6,173 nucleotides of DNA from Methanobacteriota archaeon (GCA_005879065.1 VBLU01000020.1:1-6173), one strand, 5' to 3'. Positions 1 through 5,578 are shown, counted from the first letter of the stretch. The notes: generated from the sequence alone by a model not told the origin. Program-made: numbers and translations.

Positions 1-1218
1 GGCGGCACAGGTGTCCGCGAAGATCAGAGAGATCCCGTCGTTCGATACGGCGGAATCGCGGCAGGCATAGTTCGCCAGCACGTCGAGCAGCCGCGACGGA
101 GAATAGCCGCCGGACAAGTATGCCCGCGTCCGAGCCCCGGCCTCCAAGGGCCTGCGGGCGTCGAATTCTCCCGCCAGATGGCACAGCTCCTCGCCTTCCC
201 CTGGCGCATTGGACGTCGAGGTCGCGAAGTTCGACGGTTCGGGCGAGCGCACGCGCAAGGCCGCTTGGAACAGTGCGTACAGACGCTCACCCGTCCGACT
301 GAAGCGGAGGACGAATCTGGCCGCGTGGGTGAACATGAAAGCGCGAGCCGACTCCAGGTCGTACCCTTTCGCCGCGACGACGCGCTTCGCCGCAGCGACC
401 GCGAGTCCTTCCGCGATCGACACGGCCGCGTATCCGTCCCGGAGGAGGGCGAGGGTCGCCGCGATGCACGACGAGGGATTCGGTGCGGTGGCGATGTCTC
501 GAACCTTCGTCCGTCCTTCCTGATCGAGGGGGCGACCACCGGACGCAAGCGCCTCGAGGTCAACCCATTCCTTCCCGAGGGCGGCGAGGATCGCCTCGAA
601 CGCCGTTCGGTCTCGCGGGCCGGACACCATGTACTGGACCGCGGGTCGCAGGAGGAGCCGCGCCTCCTTGAAACCGAGGGAGTGGGCAAGCTGCCATGAC
701 TTGACCGCGACCATCAGTTTGCGGCCGGCCTCCCCCATGTCCTCGATCGCGGCGCGGAACAACATGTCGCCGGCCATCTTCCGTTCCTTGCCTTCCGCGA
801 GCATCCCGAGGAAAATCGATTCCGCCTCGGGCCGGTTTCCATCGCGGACGCCGAACAGGAAGGAACGCCCCAGGTGCGTGATTTCGCCGGACACCACCAC
901 CGCGGGCCTCGCGGGAGCGTCCGCCTTCTTCGCGGCCGCAACAAAGGAAACCGCCTGGAGGACCGGCAAAGGTTGGAATCGCGGCTGCATGACCGGAATC
1001 AGATTCGCGGCCGACGAGAGGGCGACGAGAGAACGCGGCGCGACTCCCGACGCGCCGTCATAGTGTGTGGCGAACGCGCGGGCCGCGGTGCGCACGACCT
1101 CCATGAGTGGGACCTTCGCGCGAATCGCATCCAAGGCCGCCGTCGTGGCGCGATCCGACTTCGAACGCCGGACGGCGGACTCGAGTTCCGCGAGCGGAGA
1201 TGCGCTCGGATCCGTCAT
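1..1218 (-). CDS. Large alpha-helical protein, C-terminus beyond the window; distant resemblance to questin-oxidase-like/Rieske-associated helical domains
   Basis: A minus-strand frame stays open for 406 codons from the ATG at 1218-1216 to the window edge, so the C-terminus is missing. The composition is that of a real soluble protein (Ala/Leu/Val-rich amphipathic helices), whereas the overlapping frames are Arg/Ser-rich. No signal peptide or membrane segment is visible. Recurrent helical stretches include residues 59-97, 150-200, 205-225, 252-285 and 290-325. His residues fall in motif-like settings: H52-Y-D, THLGRSF (114-120), SWQLAH (174-179) and FTHAARF (296-302). The segment at 163-198 (a GxK motif, an aromatic, then LGFKEARLLLRP) and the FTHAARF segment remind me of helical domains found with Rieske [2Fe-2S] or questin-oxidase-like proteins. 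This is recalled pattern similarity only. No Rieske CxH...CxxH motif occurs in the visible part. The start is favoured by a TATA-like patch 23-32 bp upstream and the absence of nearby upstream in-frame starts. CDS call strong; function weak. Confidence 0.85.
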   Translation of the reverse strand, partial: MTDPSASPLAELESAVRRSKSDRATTAALDAIRAKVPLMEVVRTAARAFATHYDGASGVAPRSLVALSSAANLIPVMQPRFQPLPVLQAVSFVAAAKKADAPARPAVVVSGEITHLGRSFLFGVRDGNRPEAESIFLGMLAEGKERKMAGDMLFRAAIEDMGEAGRKLMVAVKSWQLAHSLGFKEARLLLRPAVQYMVSGPRDRTAFEAILAALGKEWVDLEALASGGRPLDQEGRTKVRDIATAPNPSSCIAATLALLRDGYAAVSIAEGLAVAAAKRVVAAKGYDLESARAFMFTHAARFVLRFSRTGERLYALFQAALRVRSPEPSNFATSTSNAPGEGEELCHLAGEFDARRPLEAGARTRAYLSGGYSPSRLLDVLANYACRDSAVSNDGISLIFADTCAA

Positions 1219-1240
1219 CCGTCGCGCGGATGCGGGGGTC

Positions 1241-1250
1241 CTTAGAAAAA
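1241..1250 (-). promoter_or_regulatory. TATA-like promoter element of the leftward gene
   Basis: On the minus strand this A/T patch reads TTTTTCTAAG in otherwise GC-rich DNA. It lies 23-32 bp before the ATG at 1218, the spacing expected for an archaeal TATA box serving a leaderless transcript. No Shine-Dalgarno-like sequence precedes the ATG. The patch is in the 133-bp gap between divergent genes, so on its other strand it might also serve the VIT transporter, with a start site near 1271-1275; that second role is speculative. Confidence 0.5.
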
Positions 1251-1351
1251 CCTTCGCGCACGACCGCCCGAATCCGGATTCCATCCATGGGCCGATGCGT
1301 CACCGGAGCACAACGGTCAAATCCGAGTGGCTCATTGGGCCGGCACCTGCG

Positions 1352-2092
1352 ATGGCGACCCGTTTCGCATTCTGGCGGAAGATCGACGAGGCCGCGCTGG
1401 CGGAGAAGCACGCGCAACCCGGCCTCCTCTCCGATTTCATCCTCGGAAGTCAGGATGGATTGGTGAATGTGCTCGGCGTGATCCTCGGCGTCGCCGTGGC
1501 GTCGCGCGACATCACGATCATCCTCGCGGGAGGGCTCGCCGCGACCTTCGCGGAATCGATCTCCATGGGGGCGGTCGCGTACACATCGACCTTGGCGAGG
1601 CGGGACCACTATCTGGCGGAGGTCGAGCGGGAGAAGGAGGAGATGCGGACCCTGCCCGACCTGGAACGTCAGGAGGTCCGGGACATCCTCGAGCGGTGGG
1701 ACTTCCACGGGGCCGAGCTCGACGAGATGCTCGAGAAAATCGTCTCGAAACCGAAGGCGTGGTTGGAGTTGATGATGGCCCACGAGCTGTACTTGGCCCC
1801 GGTCGATCCGACGCAGGCCCGACGGAGCGCCGTCCTCGTCGGCATCGCGGCGATCCTCGGTTCGCTGATCCCCCTCATCCCGTTCATCGTCATCGGCCGC
1901 GACATCCTCCTTGGGACCGCGGTGTCCCTCGTCGTGAGCACGCTCGCCCTCTTCGCGATCGGCTGGTGGAAGGCGAGGACGACGATCGGACGGCCGGGCC
2001 GCAGCGGGACGCAGATGGCGATCATCGGGATCGCGTCCGCGCTCGCGGGGTTCGGCATCGCGTACCTGGTCAGCGGCGGCCGCGGCCTCTGA
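1352..2092 (+). CDS. VIT1/CCC1-family Fe2+/Mn2+ transporter
   Basis: Encodes 246 residues of a membrane protein that, by family, moves ferrous iron or manganese out of the cytoplasm, usually in exchange for protons. The first helix carries the family hallmark SQDGLVN (33-39), with the aspartate at 35. Helix 2 (about 53-77) ends in SISMGAVAYTS. A cytoplasmic metal-binding insertion follows (about 82-150): it is rich in Glu (ExxE-type spacing at 90-108) and ends in WLELMMAHEL (137-146), matching the Met-Met-x-x-Glu metal site known from VIT1. Three more hydrophobic helices lie at about 158-181, 184-206 and 222-241, giving the usual five. The ATG at 1352 puts about 28 residues before helix 1. 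An in-frame ATG at 1295 would add 19 residues (MRHRSTTVK...) and cannot be excluded; neither start has a clear ribosome binding site. It is divergent from the leftward gene and ends 88 bp before tRNA-Gly. Confidence 0.93.
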   Translation: MATRFAFWRKIDEAALAEKHAQPGLLSDFILGSQDGLVNVLGVILGVAVASRDITIILAGGLAATFAESISMGAVAYTSTLARRDHYLAEVEREKEEMRTLPDLERQEVRDILERWDFHGAELDEMLEKIVSKPKAWLELMMAHELYLAPVDPTQARRSAVLVGIAAILGSLIPLIPFIVIGRDILLGTAVSLVVSTLALFAIGWWKARTTIGRPGRSGTQMAIIGIASALAGFGIAYLVSGGRGL

Positions 2093-2141
2093 GAAAATCC
2101 GGCGGGCATCGCCCTCCTGCCGCGTTGGAGAAGGGTGCTCG

Positions 2142-2153
2142 GAAAGCCTTTTG
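2142..2153 (+). promoter_or_regulatory. Putative BRE/TATA promoter of tRNA-Gly
   Basis: The patch GAAAGCCTTTTG is a purine-rich BRE-like block followed by a T-rich TATA-like block. It lies 28-39 bp before the mature tRNA 5' end, the usual place for an archaeal tRNA promoter. Its T-run may also help end transcription of the upstream transporter gene. Confidence 0.4.
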
Positions 2154-2180
2154 TCCCGTTCAGGCTTGACGCCCAAAGGC

Positions 2181-2254
2181 GCGCGGGTAGTATAGCCTGG
2201 TAGTTACATTGGCTTGCCAAGCCAATAGCGCGGGTTCAAATCCCGCCCCGCGCA
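2181..2254 (+). tRNA. tRNA-Gly (anticodon GCC)
   Basis: The cloverleaf was folded by hand. The acceptor stem GCGCGGG (2181-2187) pairs perfectly with CCCGCGC (2247-2253), with discriminator A2254. The D arm starts at GTAT and contains the GG of the D loop. The anticodon stem TTGGC (2209-2213) pairs with GCCAA (2221-2225) around the loop TTGCCAA, giving anticodon GCC at 2216-2218, which decodes GGC/GGU glycine codons. The T arm is GCGGG-TTCAAAT-CCCGC (2230-2246). The variable loop has 4 nt. The 3' CCA is not encoded (the next bases are C then TTTT), so a nucleotidyltransferase must add it, as is common in archaea. There is no intron. The only weakness is a U-U opposition at the end of the D stem. 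Confidence 0.96.
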
Positions 2255-2260
2255 CTTTTC
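2255..2260 (+). terminator. T-run directly after tRNA-Gly
   Basis: CTTTTC immediately follows the discriminator base. A short U-tract is enough to end transcription in archaea, and its position right behind the tRNA fits that role. Confidence 0.45.
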
Positions 2261-2314
2261 CTCGCGCGGGATCGGTTTCCCTCGCGGCTCGCGCGGGTTT
2301 TCGTGCCCGTCGAC

Positions 2315-2332
2315 GGCCATTCCGGGATGGCC
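2315..2332 (+). promoter_or_regulatory. 18-bp inverted repeat, candidate operator
   Basis: GGCCAT-TCCGGG-ATGGCC has six-base arms around a centre whose CCGG core is itself palindromic, so 16 of 18 positions obey the dyad. It directly abuts an A/T patch (CATATCAA, 2332-2339) that is the best TATA candidate upstream of the winged-helix gene at 2437. A dyad overlapping the BRE side of a promoter is a typical place for an archaeal repressor or activator to bind. The neighbouring wHTH protein is the obvious candidate binder (inference). As RNA it could also form a short hairpin. Confidence 0.4.
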
Positions 2333-2339
2333 ATATCAA
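2331..2339 (+). promoter_or_regulatory. Weak TATA-like element before the wHTH gene
   Basis: CCATATCAA is the most A/T-rich patch between tRNA-Gly and the wHTH gene. If used, transcription would begin near 2360 and leave a leader of about 75 nt. That leader contains a small potential hairpin (2389-2395 pairing with 2402-2408, including one G-U pair). No TATA-like patch lies at leaderless distance from the ATG at 2437, so promoter assignment is uncertain. Confidence 0.3.
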
Positions 2340-2436
2340 CCCTCCGAGCACGTCACACGACAACCCCGTCCAAAGTGTTCGGGTCAAGTGCACTCCCGCA
2401 AGGGTGCATCTCAGCAGGCAATCTAGGACCGACGCC

Positions 2437-2790
2437 ATGTGTGTCTCGGAACGGATGATCCCGACCCGACGCGAATCCGGACAAAGCGCGCGGACCTACG
2501 AGACGCTCCGAGACTACCTGCTCCACCACGGCCCGGCGACCGCCCAGGACCTGCTCGAGATCCTGGCCCTGTCCCGCGCCGCGACGTACCAGGTGATCCG
2601 GCGCGCCGCGAGCCGCGGCCTGATCCGGGCCGTGGCCCACGTGCATTCGGATGGGAACCACGACCCGCTCGCGTGGGACATCGATTCCACGGACCGTGAA
2701 TTCCTATGGCGACGAACCGAACGACTCCGGGGACGATTCTGCACCTGCCTTCCGAAGAACCCGCGAACCAAGAGGAGCTCGACGACATGA
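2437..2790 (+). CDS. Winged helix-turn-helix transcriptional regulator
   Basis: Encodes a 117-residue cytoplasmic DNA-binding protein. After a basic, probably flexible N-terminus, residues 18-63 form a three-helix winged-HTH core: helix 1 is ARTYETLRDYLLHHG (18-32), helix 2 is TAQDLLEILA (35-44), and the recognition helix is SRAATYQVIRRAASRGLI (46-63). The predicted wing (64-82) carries VAHVHSDGNHDPLAWDI. The C-terminal 30 residues are basic (RRTERLRGR) and contain a CTC pair; no ligand domain is evident. The ATG at 2437 is used; Met7 (2455) is an alternative that loses no HTH residues. The stop codon overlaps the ATG of the next gene in an ATGA, so the two are translationally coupled. An 18-bp dyad lies 105 bp upstream and may be its operator. 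The wHTH fold is clear; the specific family (MarR-, ArsR- or Lrp-like) cannot be assigned by eye. Confidence 0.85.
   Translation: MCVSERMIPTRRESGQSARTYETLRDYLLHHGPATAQDLLEILALSRAATYQVIRRAASRGLIRAVAHVHSDGNHDPLAWDIDSTDREFLWRRTERLRGRFCTCLPKNPRTKRSSTT
2772..2777 (+). promoter_or_regulatory. Shine-Dalgarno site deciding the start at 2787
   Basis: GAGGAG contains AGGAG, complementary to the archaeal 16S 3' end, and ends 9 nt before the ATG at 2787. It sits inside the end of the wHTH gene. It supports the ATG at 2787 rather than the in-frame ATG at 2706, which would force an 85-nt overlap. It is the only convincing Shine-Dalgarno site I found, and it serves the only gene that cannot be leaderless. 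Confidence 0.75.
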
Positions 2791-3065
2791 GGAAAAACGC
2801 CTACCTGGTCGTGTGGTGGATGTCCCAGGTGCCGTACGCCGCCGTGTTCGACAACCGGGTCGCGGCGGAGGCCGCTGCGAGTGTGCGCAACGCGCTCATG
2901 GTCACCTTGTCCGGGGGGGACGCCAAGATCGACTCCGTGCTGGACTGGTACCGCCGAGACGATTCGGGCCAGCCCATGCCCGCGGAATGGCGGAACATCC
3001 TCGGTCAGATCCAGGTCCCATGGACCGCGAAGAGACCGCCCGCCCTGAAGGCCGCGGGGGCCTGA
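2787..3065 (+). CDS. Conserved-looking 92-residue protein of unknown function, coupled to the wHTH gene
   Basis: I do not recognise the family. The 92-residue product starts MRKNAYLVVWWMSQ, a hydrophobic, aromatic stretch that could be a buried beta strand; there is no obvious signal peptide or membrane helix. An Ala-rich helix (about 24-41, VAAEAAASVRNALMVTL) follows, then SGGDAKIDSVLDWYRRDD (about 42-59) and a Trp/Pro-containing tail (AEWRNILGQIQVPWTAKRPP). Four tryptophans in the first two thirds and a mixed alpha/beta pattern suggest a small folded domain. The start is set by the ATGA overlap with the wHTH gene and the AGGAG site 9 nt upstream. Coupling implies production in fixed ratio with the regulator, for example as a co-regulator or effector-binding partner; this is inference from position only. 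An ATG at 2706 in the same frame would give 119 residues but lacks a Shine-Dalgarno site. Confidence 0.75.
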   Translation: MRKNAYLVVWWMSQVPYAAVFDNRVAAEAAASVRNALMVTLSGGDAKIDSVLDWYRRDDSGQPMPAEWRNILGQIQVPWTAKRPPALKAAGA

Positions 3066-3095
3066 TTCCCACAGGAGATTTCCAACTCGGAGAAC

Positions 3096-3103
3096 CTTAT
3101 CTA
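3096..3103 (+). promoter_or_regulatory. TATA-like element of the hydrolase-fold gene
   Basis: CTTATCTA lies 31-38 bp before the ATG at 3134, suitable for a leaderless or very short-leader transcript. It separates this gene from the wHTH pair despite the gap of only 68 bp, and it supports choosing the ATG at 3134 in a frame that is open much further upstream. Confidence 0.5.
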
Positions 3104-3133
3104 CCTTCATCGGATGCCGCCGACCGGGCCCGA

Positions 3134-3799
3134 ATGAACGACGAGGTCGAACGGGACGTGCGTTTCGACGGAGCGACGGCCCGCCTTCGCGGCCGACTGC
3201 ACCCTCCGATCGGAAGGGCATGGGGCTCCCTCGTGATGAGCCACGGCCGAAGCGAGGACATGGGGAGTCTGCTTCTCTCGGCGCTCGCACAGAGCGCCTC
3301 GGACCAGGGACTGTGGGCCCTGCGTTTCAACTTCGCTTTCGCGGACGCAGGCTCGGAGCCCTCGGGCGGTCATGCGGACGAAATCGCCGATCTGCGGGAG
3401 GCAATGGGCTACGCGCGGACGACGGCCGGTCTTGACACCGTCTTCGTCGCGGGACGTGGCCTCGGCGCATGGGCCGCGGTGGCCGCCGCGACCGACGAGC
3501 TCTGCGCCGGAGCGGTCCTCCTGGGCCTCAGCTACACGGGACAACCGGAACGGCGGATGGCCCTGGAGCGCCTCGAGGAGTTCGAGGTCCCCACCTTGGT
3601 CCTGGTGGGATTCGAGTCGGACCGGACCGACCTGCCTCTGTTGCGAGACCTGGTCGCGTCGATGACGAGCGTGAACCTTGAGATCATCGCCGGGGCCGAC
3701 CATCGGCTCCAGGACGCCGCGGGCCGGACCATGACGGAGGCCGTGCTCATGAAAGTCGATGCCTGGCTGCACCTCCGGAAGGCCCAACGGGGCGCGTAG
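3134..3799 (+). CDS. Alpha/beta-hydrolase-fold protein (Tex30/KANL3-like) lacking the nucleophile serine
   Basis: The 221 residues follow the single-domain alpha/beta hydrolase order seen in the Tex30/KANL3 and dienelactone-hydrolase-like group: strand plus oxyanion HG (VMSHGRSED, 34-42), helix, WALRFNF (61-67), nucleophile elbow, VPTLVLVGFESD (152-163) carrying the usual acid position at D163, and GADHRL (187-192) with the catalytic His190. The elbow, however, reads VAGRGLG (105-111). The family motif is G-x-S-x-G (commonly GRSMG in this group), and position 109 is Gly (codon GGC), so the nucleophile is missing. The rest of the fold looks intact and the frame is open, so a non-hydrolytic pseudoenzyme or binding protein is more likely than a decayed gene. 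No signal peptide, so cytoplasmic. The start at 3134 is supported by the TATA-like patch; upstream in-frame codons overlap the preceding gene. Confidence 0.85.
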   Translation: MNDEVERDVRFDGATARLRGRLHPPIGRAWGSLVMSHGRSEDMGSLLLSALAQSASDQGLWALRFNFAFADAGSEPSGGHADEIADLREAMGYARTTAGLDTVFVAGRGLGAWAAVAAATDELCAGAVLLGLSYTGQPERRMALERLEEFEVPTLVLVGFESDRTDLPLLRDLVASMTSVNLEIIAGADHRLQDAAGRTMTEAVLMKVDAWLHLRKAQRGA

Positions 3800-3862
3800 G
3801 CTCCGAACGGGCCCTGGCTGCGGGCTGATCGTCCTCAGACCATCCGGCCATTCAGACCGATG

Positions 3863-3870
3863 CTTTTATG
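3863..3870 (+). promoter_or_regulatory. TATA-like element of the secreted cupredoxin-like gene
   Basis: CTTTTATG is the clearest A/T patch in the 111-bp gap. It predicts a transcription start near 3893-3897 and a leader of about 15 nt before the ATG at 3911. The sequence GACCATC occurs on both sides of it (3838-3844 and 3892-3898). The second copy is part of an 11-bp palindrome, CCATC-G-GATGG (3894-3904), at the expected start site, a possible operator. Confidence 0.5.
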
Positions 3871-3910
3871 CCGGAGGACATCCCGTCGGCCGACCATCGG
3901 ATGGGATGCC

Positions 3911-4477
3911 ATGTCAACCCTGCGTCGACGGATCCTGGTGGCCGCGACCTTGGCGTGCCTCCTCTTCGCCGCCTCCTCCTTTGCGACCCCTGCGGCCGCG
4001 GGACGGGACCTGACGTACCAGTTGTACGGGAGCCGCAACGGAGGTTGGGGATCCACGAACACCTCCTTGACCACGCCCGGTCCCCTGATCGAGGTCGAGG
4101 TGGGCGACAACGTGACCCTGAACCTAACGTCCCTCGATGGCCTGAGCCACCGGTGGTTCATCGACTACAATAACAACTCGGCCGCAGACGCGTCGGAACC
4201 GAAATCGCCGAACTTCGCGAACCAGGTCCTGTGGAATTTCACGGTCTCCAACGTAACCGGGACCTTCGCGTATCGGAGCGACCGCACCGCCGGTCCAGGT
4301 GACGATCTCGCGAAAATGTGGGGCAACATCACGATCCGCACCGCCGGCAGTTCGGCGGGCGGCCTCGGGGGCAACCTCCTCCTGATCGGCATAGTCCTCG
4401 TGATCGTCGCGGTCATCGCGATCGGGGCCGTGGCCTACCGCCGAGCGCGACAGCCCCGGCCACCGCCTCCGCAGTGA
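3911..4477 (+). CDS. Secreted, membrane-anchored cupredoxin-like protein with degenerate copper site
   Basis: The 188-residue product begins with a Sec signal peptide: RRR (5-7), a hydrophobic core (8-25) and an Ala-x-Ala cleavage region near 28-30. Residues 32-144 form a cupredoxin-like beta domain: GPLIEVEVGDNVTLNLTS (57-74), the first-ligand loop LSHRWFIDY (78-86), and the closing MWGNITI (136-142). In copper-binding members the last loop holds Cys, His and Met. Here the region is YRSDRTAGPGDDLAKM (121-136), which keeps a Met but has no Cys or His; only H80 and M136 remain, so normal type-1 copper binding is unlikely. Seven N-x-S/T sequons (N50, 67, 71, 88, 109, 114, 139) suggest heavy archaeal N-glycosylation. 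A Gly/Ser linker (146-154) leads to a C-terminal membrane helix (155-175) and a basic Pro-rich tail. Topology: domain outside, tail in the cytoplasm. An in-frame ATG at 3860 is rejected because it overlaps the TATA patch and would bury the signal peptide. Confidence 0.85.
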   Translation: MSTLRRRILVAATLACLLFAASSFATPAAAGRDLTYQLYGSRNGGWGSTNTSLTTPGPLIEVEVGDNVTLNLTSLDGLSHRWFIDYNNNSAADASEPKSPNFANQVLWNFTVSNVTGTFAYRSDRTAGPGDDLAKMWGNITIRTAGSSAGGLGGNLLLIGIVLVIVAVIAIGAVAYRRARQPRPPPPQ

Positions 4478-4510
4478 GGCTGGCCCCTCGGATCGACCGC
4501 GAGCCCGGAG

Positions 4511-4519
4511 CCTTCTTAG
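4511..4519 (+). promoter_or_regulatory. TATA-like element for the leaderless thiL-like gene
   Basis: CCTTCTTAG lies 25-33 bp before the GTG at 4544, the expected distance for a leaderless archaeal transcript. It is the only T-rich patch in the 66-bp gap, and no Shine-Dalgarno site is present. Confidence 0.4.
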
Positions 4520-4543
4520 GGCGAGGGCCCATCCACTCCGCTC

Positions 4544-5530
4544 GTGACGCGGCTCTCCGACATCGGCGAGCGCGGAGCGATCGAAATCCTCTCGCGGATC
4601 TACGACCGCGGGCAGCCGATCGGCCTCGGCCACGACGTCGGAGTCGTGGAATGGGGCGGCGACTATCTCGTCGTGACGACGGACGTCGTGAACCAGAAGA
4701 CGCACATCCCCGCGGGGGCGAGCCCGACGCAGATCGGGTGGTATGCGACCGCGGTGAACCTGAGCGACATCGCGGCCGCGGGAGCGCGACCCCTCGGTTT
4801 CGTCGCGGCGCTCTCGATGCCCGCCGACACGGACGTCGAGTTCCTCCGCGGGTTGGCGCAGGGTATCGAGGAATGTGTGCGCGAGTTCGGCATCGCCGTC
4901 CTCGGGGGCGACACGAAGGAATCGCCGGTCCTCTCGATCGCGGGGACGGCCTTCGGACGCGTACGGAAGGACCGGATCCTCTTGCGGACCGGCGCGAAGC
5001 CCGGCGACGTGATCGTCGTCACCGGAGACCTCGGCCGCGCGGGACATGCGGCGAAACTCCTGGAGCAGCCGACCGCCCTTCGGTCGGACGCGCTGACCGA
5101 ATTGCTGCGGCCGTATCCGAGGATTGCCGAGGGCCTGTTCCTCTCCGAGTCCGGGGCGGTGACGAGCTGCATGGATCTCTCGGACGGATTGGGCGTGAGC
5201 CTCGCGCAGCTGGCCTCGATGACTCGCCTTTCGTACCAGATCGAGTTCGATGCGCTTCCGTTGTACCGCGGCCTCACCCCATTGCCGCCGGCGGTCGCGA
5301 AGGATGTCGCGTTATACTACGGAGGCGACTACGAACTCCTCGCTACGGTCCGGGCGGACGCGATCGGGTCGCTGCTCGAGCGTTGGCCCACAACGGCGCC
5401 TCGCGGTCAGCGCCTCACCGTGATCGGGAAGGTCGCCACCTCCGGAGGGAACGTCTTGATTACGAAAACCGGGAAGGAACCTCTCCTGGGGAAGGGCTGG
5501 GAACACTTCCGTTCTTCCGCGATTCGGTAA
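4544..5530 (+). CDS. thiL: ThiL-like thiamine-monophosphate kinase (PurM/AIR-synthase superfamily)
   Basis: The 328-residue product matches the ThiL layout. By family it phosphorylates thiamine monophosphate with ATP to thiamine diphosphate, the last step of cofactor synthesis, in the cytosol. Visible hallmarks: GLGHDVGVV (27-35, usually GDDxA), TTDVVNQKTHIP (45-56), VNLSDIAAAGARP (71-83), VLGGDTKES (119-127), RTGAKPGDVIVVTGDLG (148-164), CMDLSDGL (209-216) and GGDYELL (260-266). The first Asp of the metal-binding GDD is His30, which is unusual, while D31, D47, D75, D123 and D214 remain. The second substrate motif also differs from the bacterial EGVHF form, as I would expect in archaea. The GTG start is forced: an in-frame TAG lies at 4517-4519, no other start codon occurs between it and 4544, and the next Met is residue 92. 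Related PurM-fold enzymes (selenophosphate synthetase, HypE) fit less well. A ThiL-like enzyme of altered specificity is possible. Confidence 0.85.
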   Translation: MTRLSDIGERGAIEILSRIYDRGQPIGLGHDVGVVEWGGDYLVVTTDVVNQKTHIPAGASPTQIGWYATAVNLSDIAAAGARPLGFVAALSMPADTDVEFLRGLAQGIEECVREFGIAVLGGDTKESPVLSIAGTAFGRVRKDRILLRTGAKPGDVIVVTGDLGRAGHAAKLLEQPTALRSDALTELLRPYPRIAEGLFLSESGAVTSCMDLSDGLGVSLAQLASMTRLSYQIEFDALPLYRGLTPLPPAVAKDVALYYGGDYELLATVRADAIGSLLERWPTTAPRGQRLTVIGKVATSGGNVLITKTGKEPLLGKGWEHFRSSAIR

Positions 5531-5543
5531 CCTATTCACAAAG

Positions 5544-5549
5544 TTTTTT
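5544..5549 (+). terminator. T-run ending thiL, possibly also promoter-proximal for amrS
   Basis: Six consecutive T residues 14 nt after the thiL stop are sufficient for archaeal termination. The run also sits 30-35 bp before the ATG at 5579, and with CTATTCACAAAG just upstream it could double as the TATA region of the next gene. A 5-bp hairpin (TGCCC at 5549-5553 with GGGCA at 5560-5564) follows. Which role dominates cannot be settled from the sequence. Confidence 0.4.
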
Positions 5550-5578
5550 GCCCCGAGAAGGGCAGTGTACCGGGGACG

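Noticed and set aside
178..1063. Plus-strand open frames opposite the leftward gene (178-699 and 629-1063)
   Set aside because: Arg/Ser-rich, no motifs; the minus frame is open for all 406 codons with normal protein composition, so these are antisense shadows.
1058..2176. A 372-codon minus-strand open frame opposite the VIT transporter
   Set aside because: Highly charged shadow composition (Arg/Asp/Glu/His) antisense to a confident membrane transporter, and overlapping the start of the leftward gene in another frame.
2261..2297. A repeated 10-mer CTCGCGCGGG (2261-2270 and 2288-2297) just after tRNA-Gly, considered as an attachment site
   Set aside because: It resembles the GC-rich tRNA acceptor end only over a few bases, is low in complexity for this genome, and no integrase or foreign island is visible.
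2706..2786. A longer 119-residue version of the small protein starting at 2706
   Set aside because: It would overlap the wHTH gene by 85 nt and lacks a Shine-Dalgarno site, while the ATG at 2787 has AGGAG at good spacing and an ATGA overlap.
4124..5047. A 307-codon minus-strand open frame opposite the cupredoxin end and thiL
   Set aside because: Arg/Asp-rich shadow of thiL; no domain or start signal.
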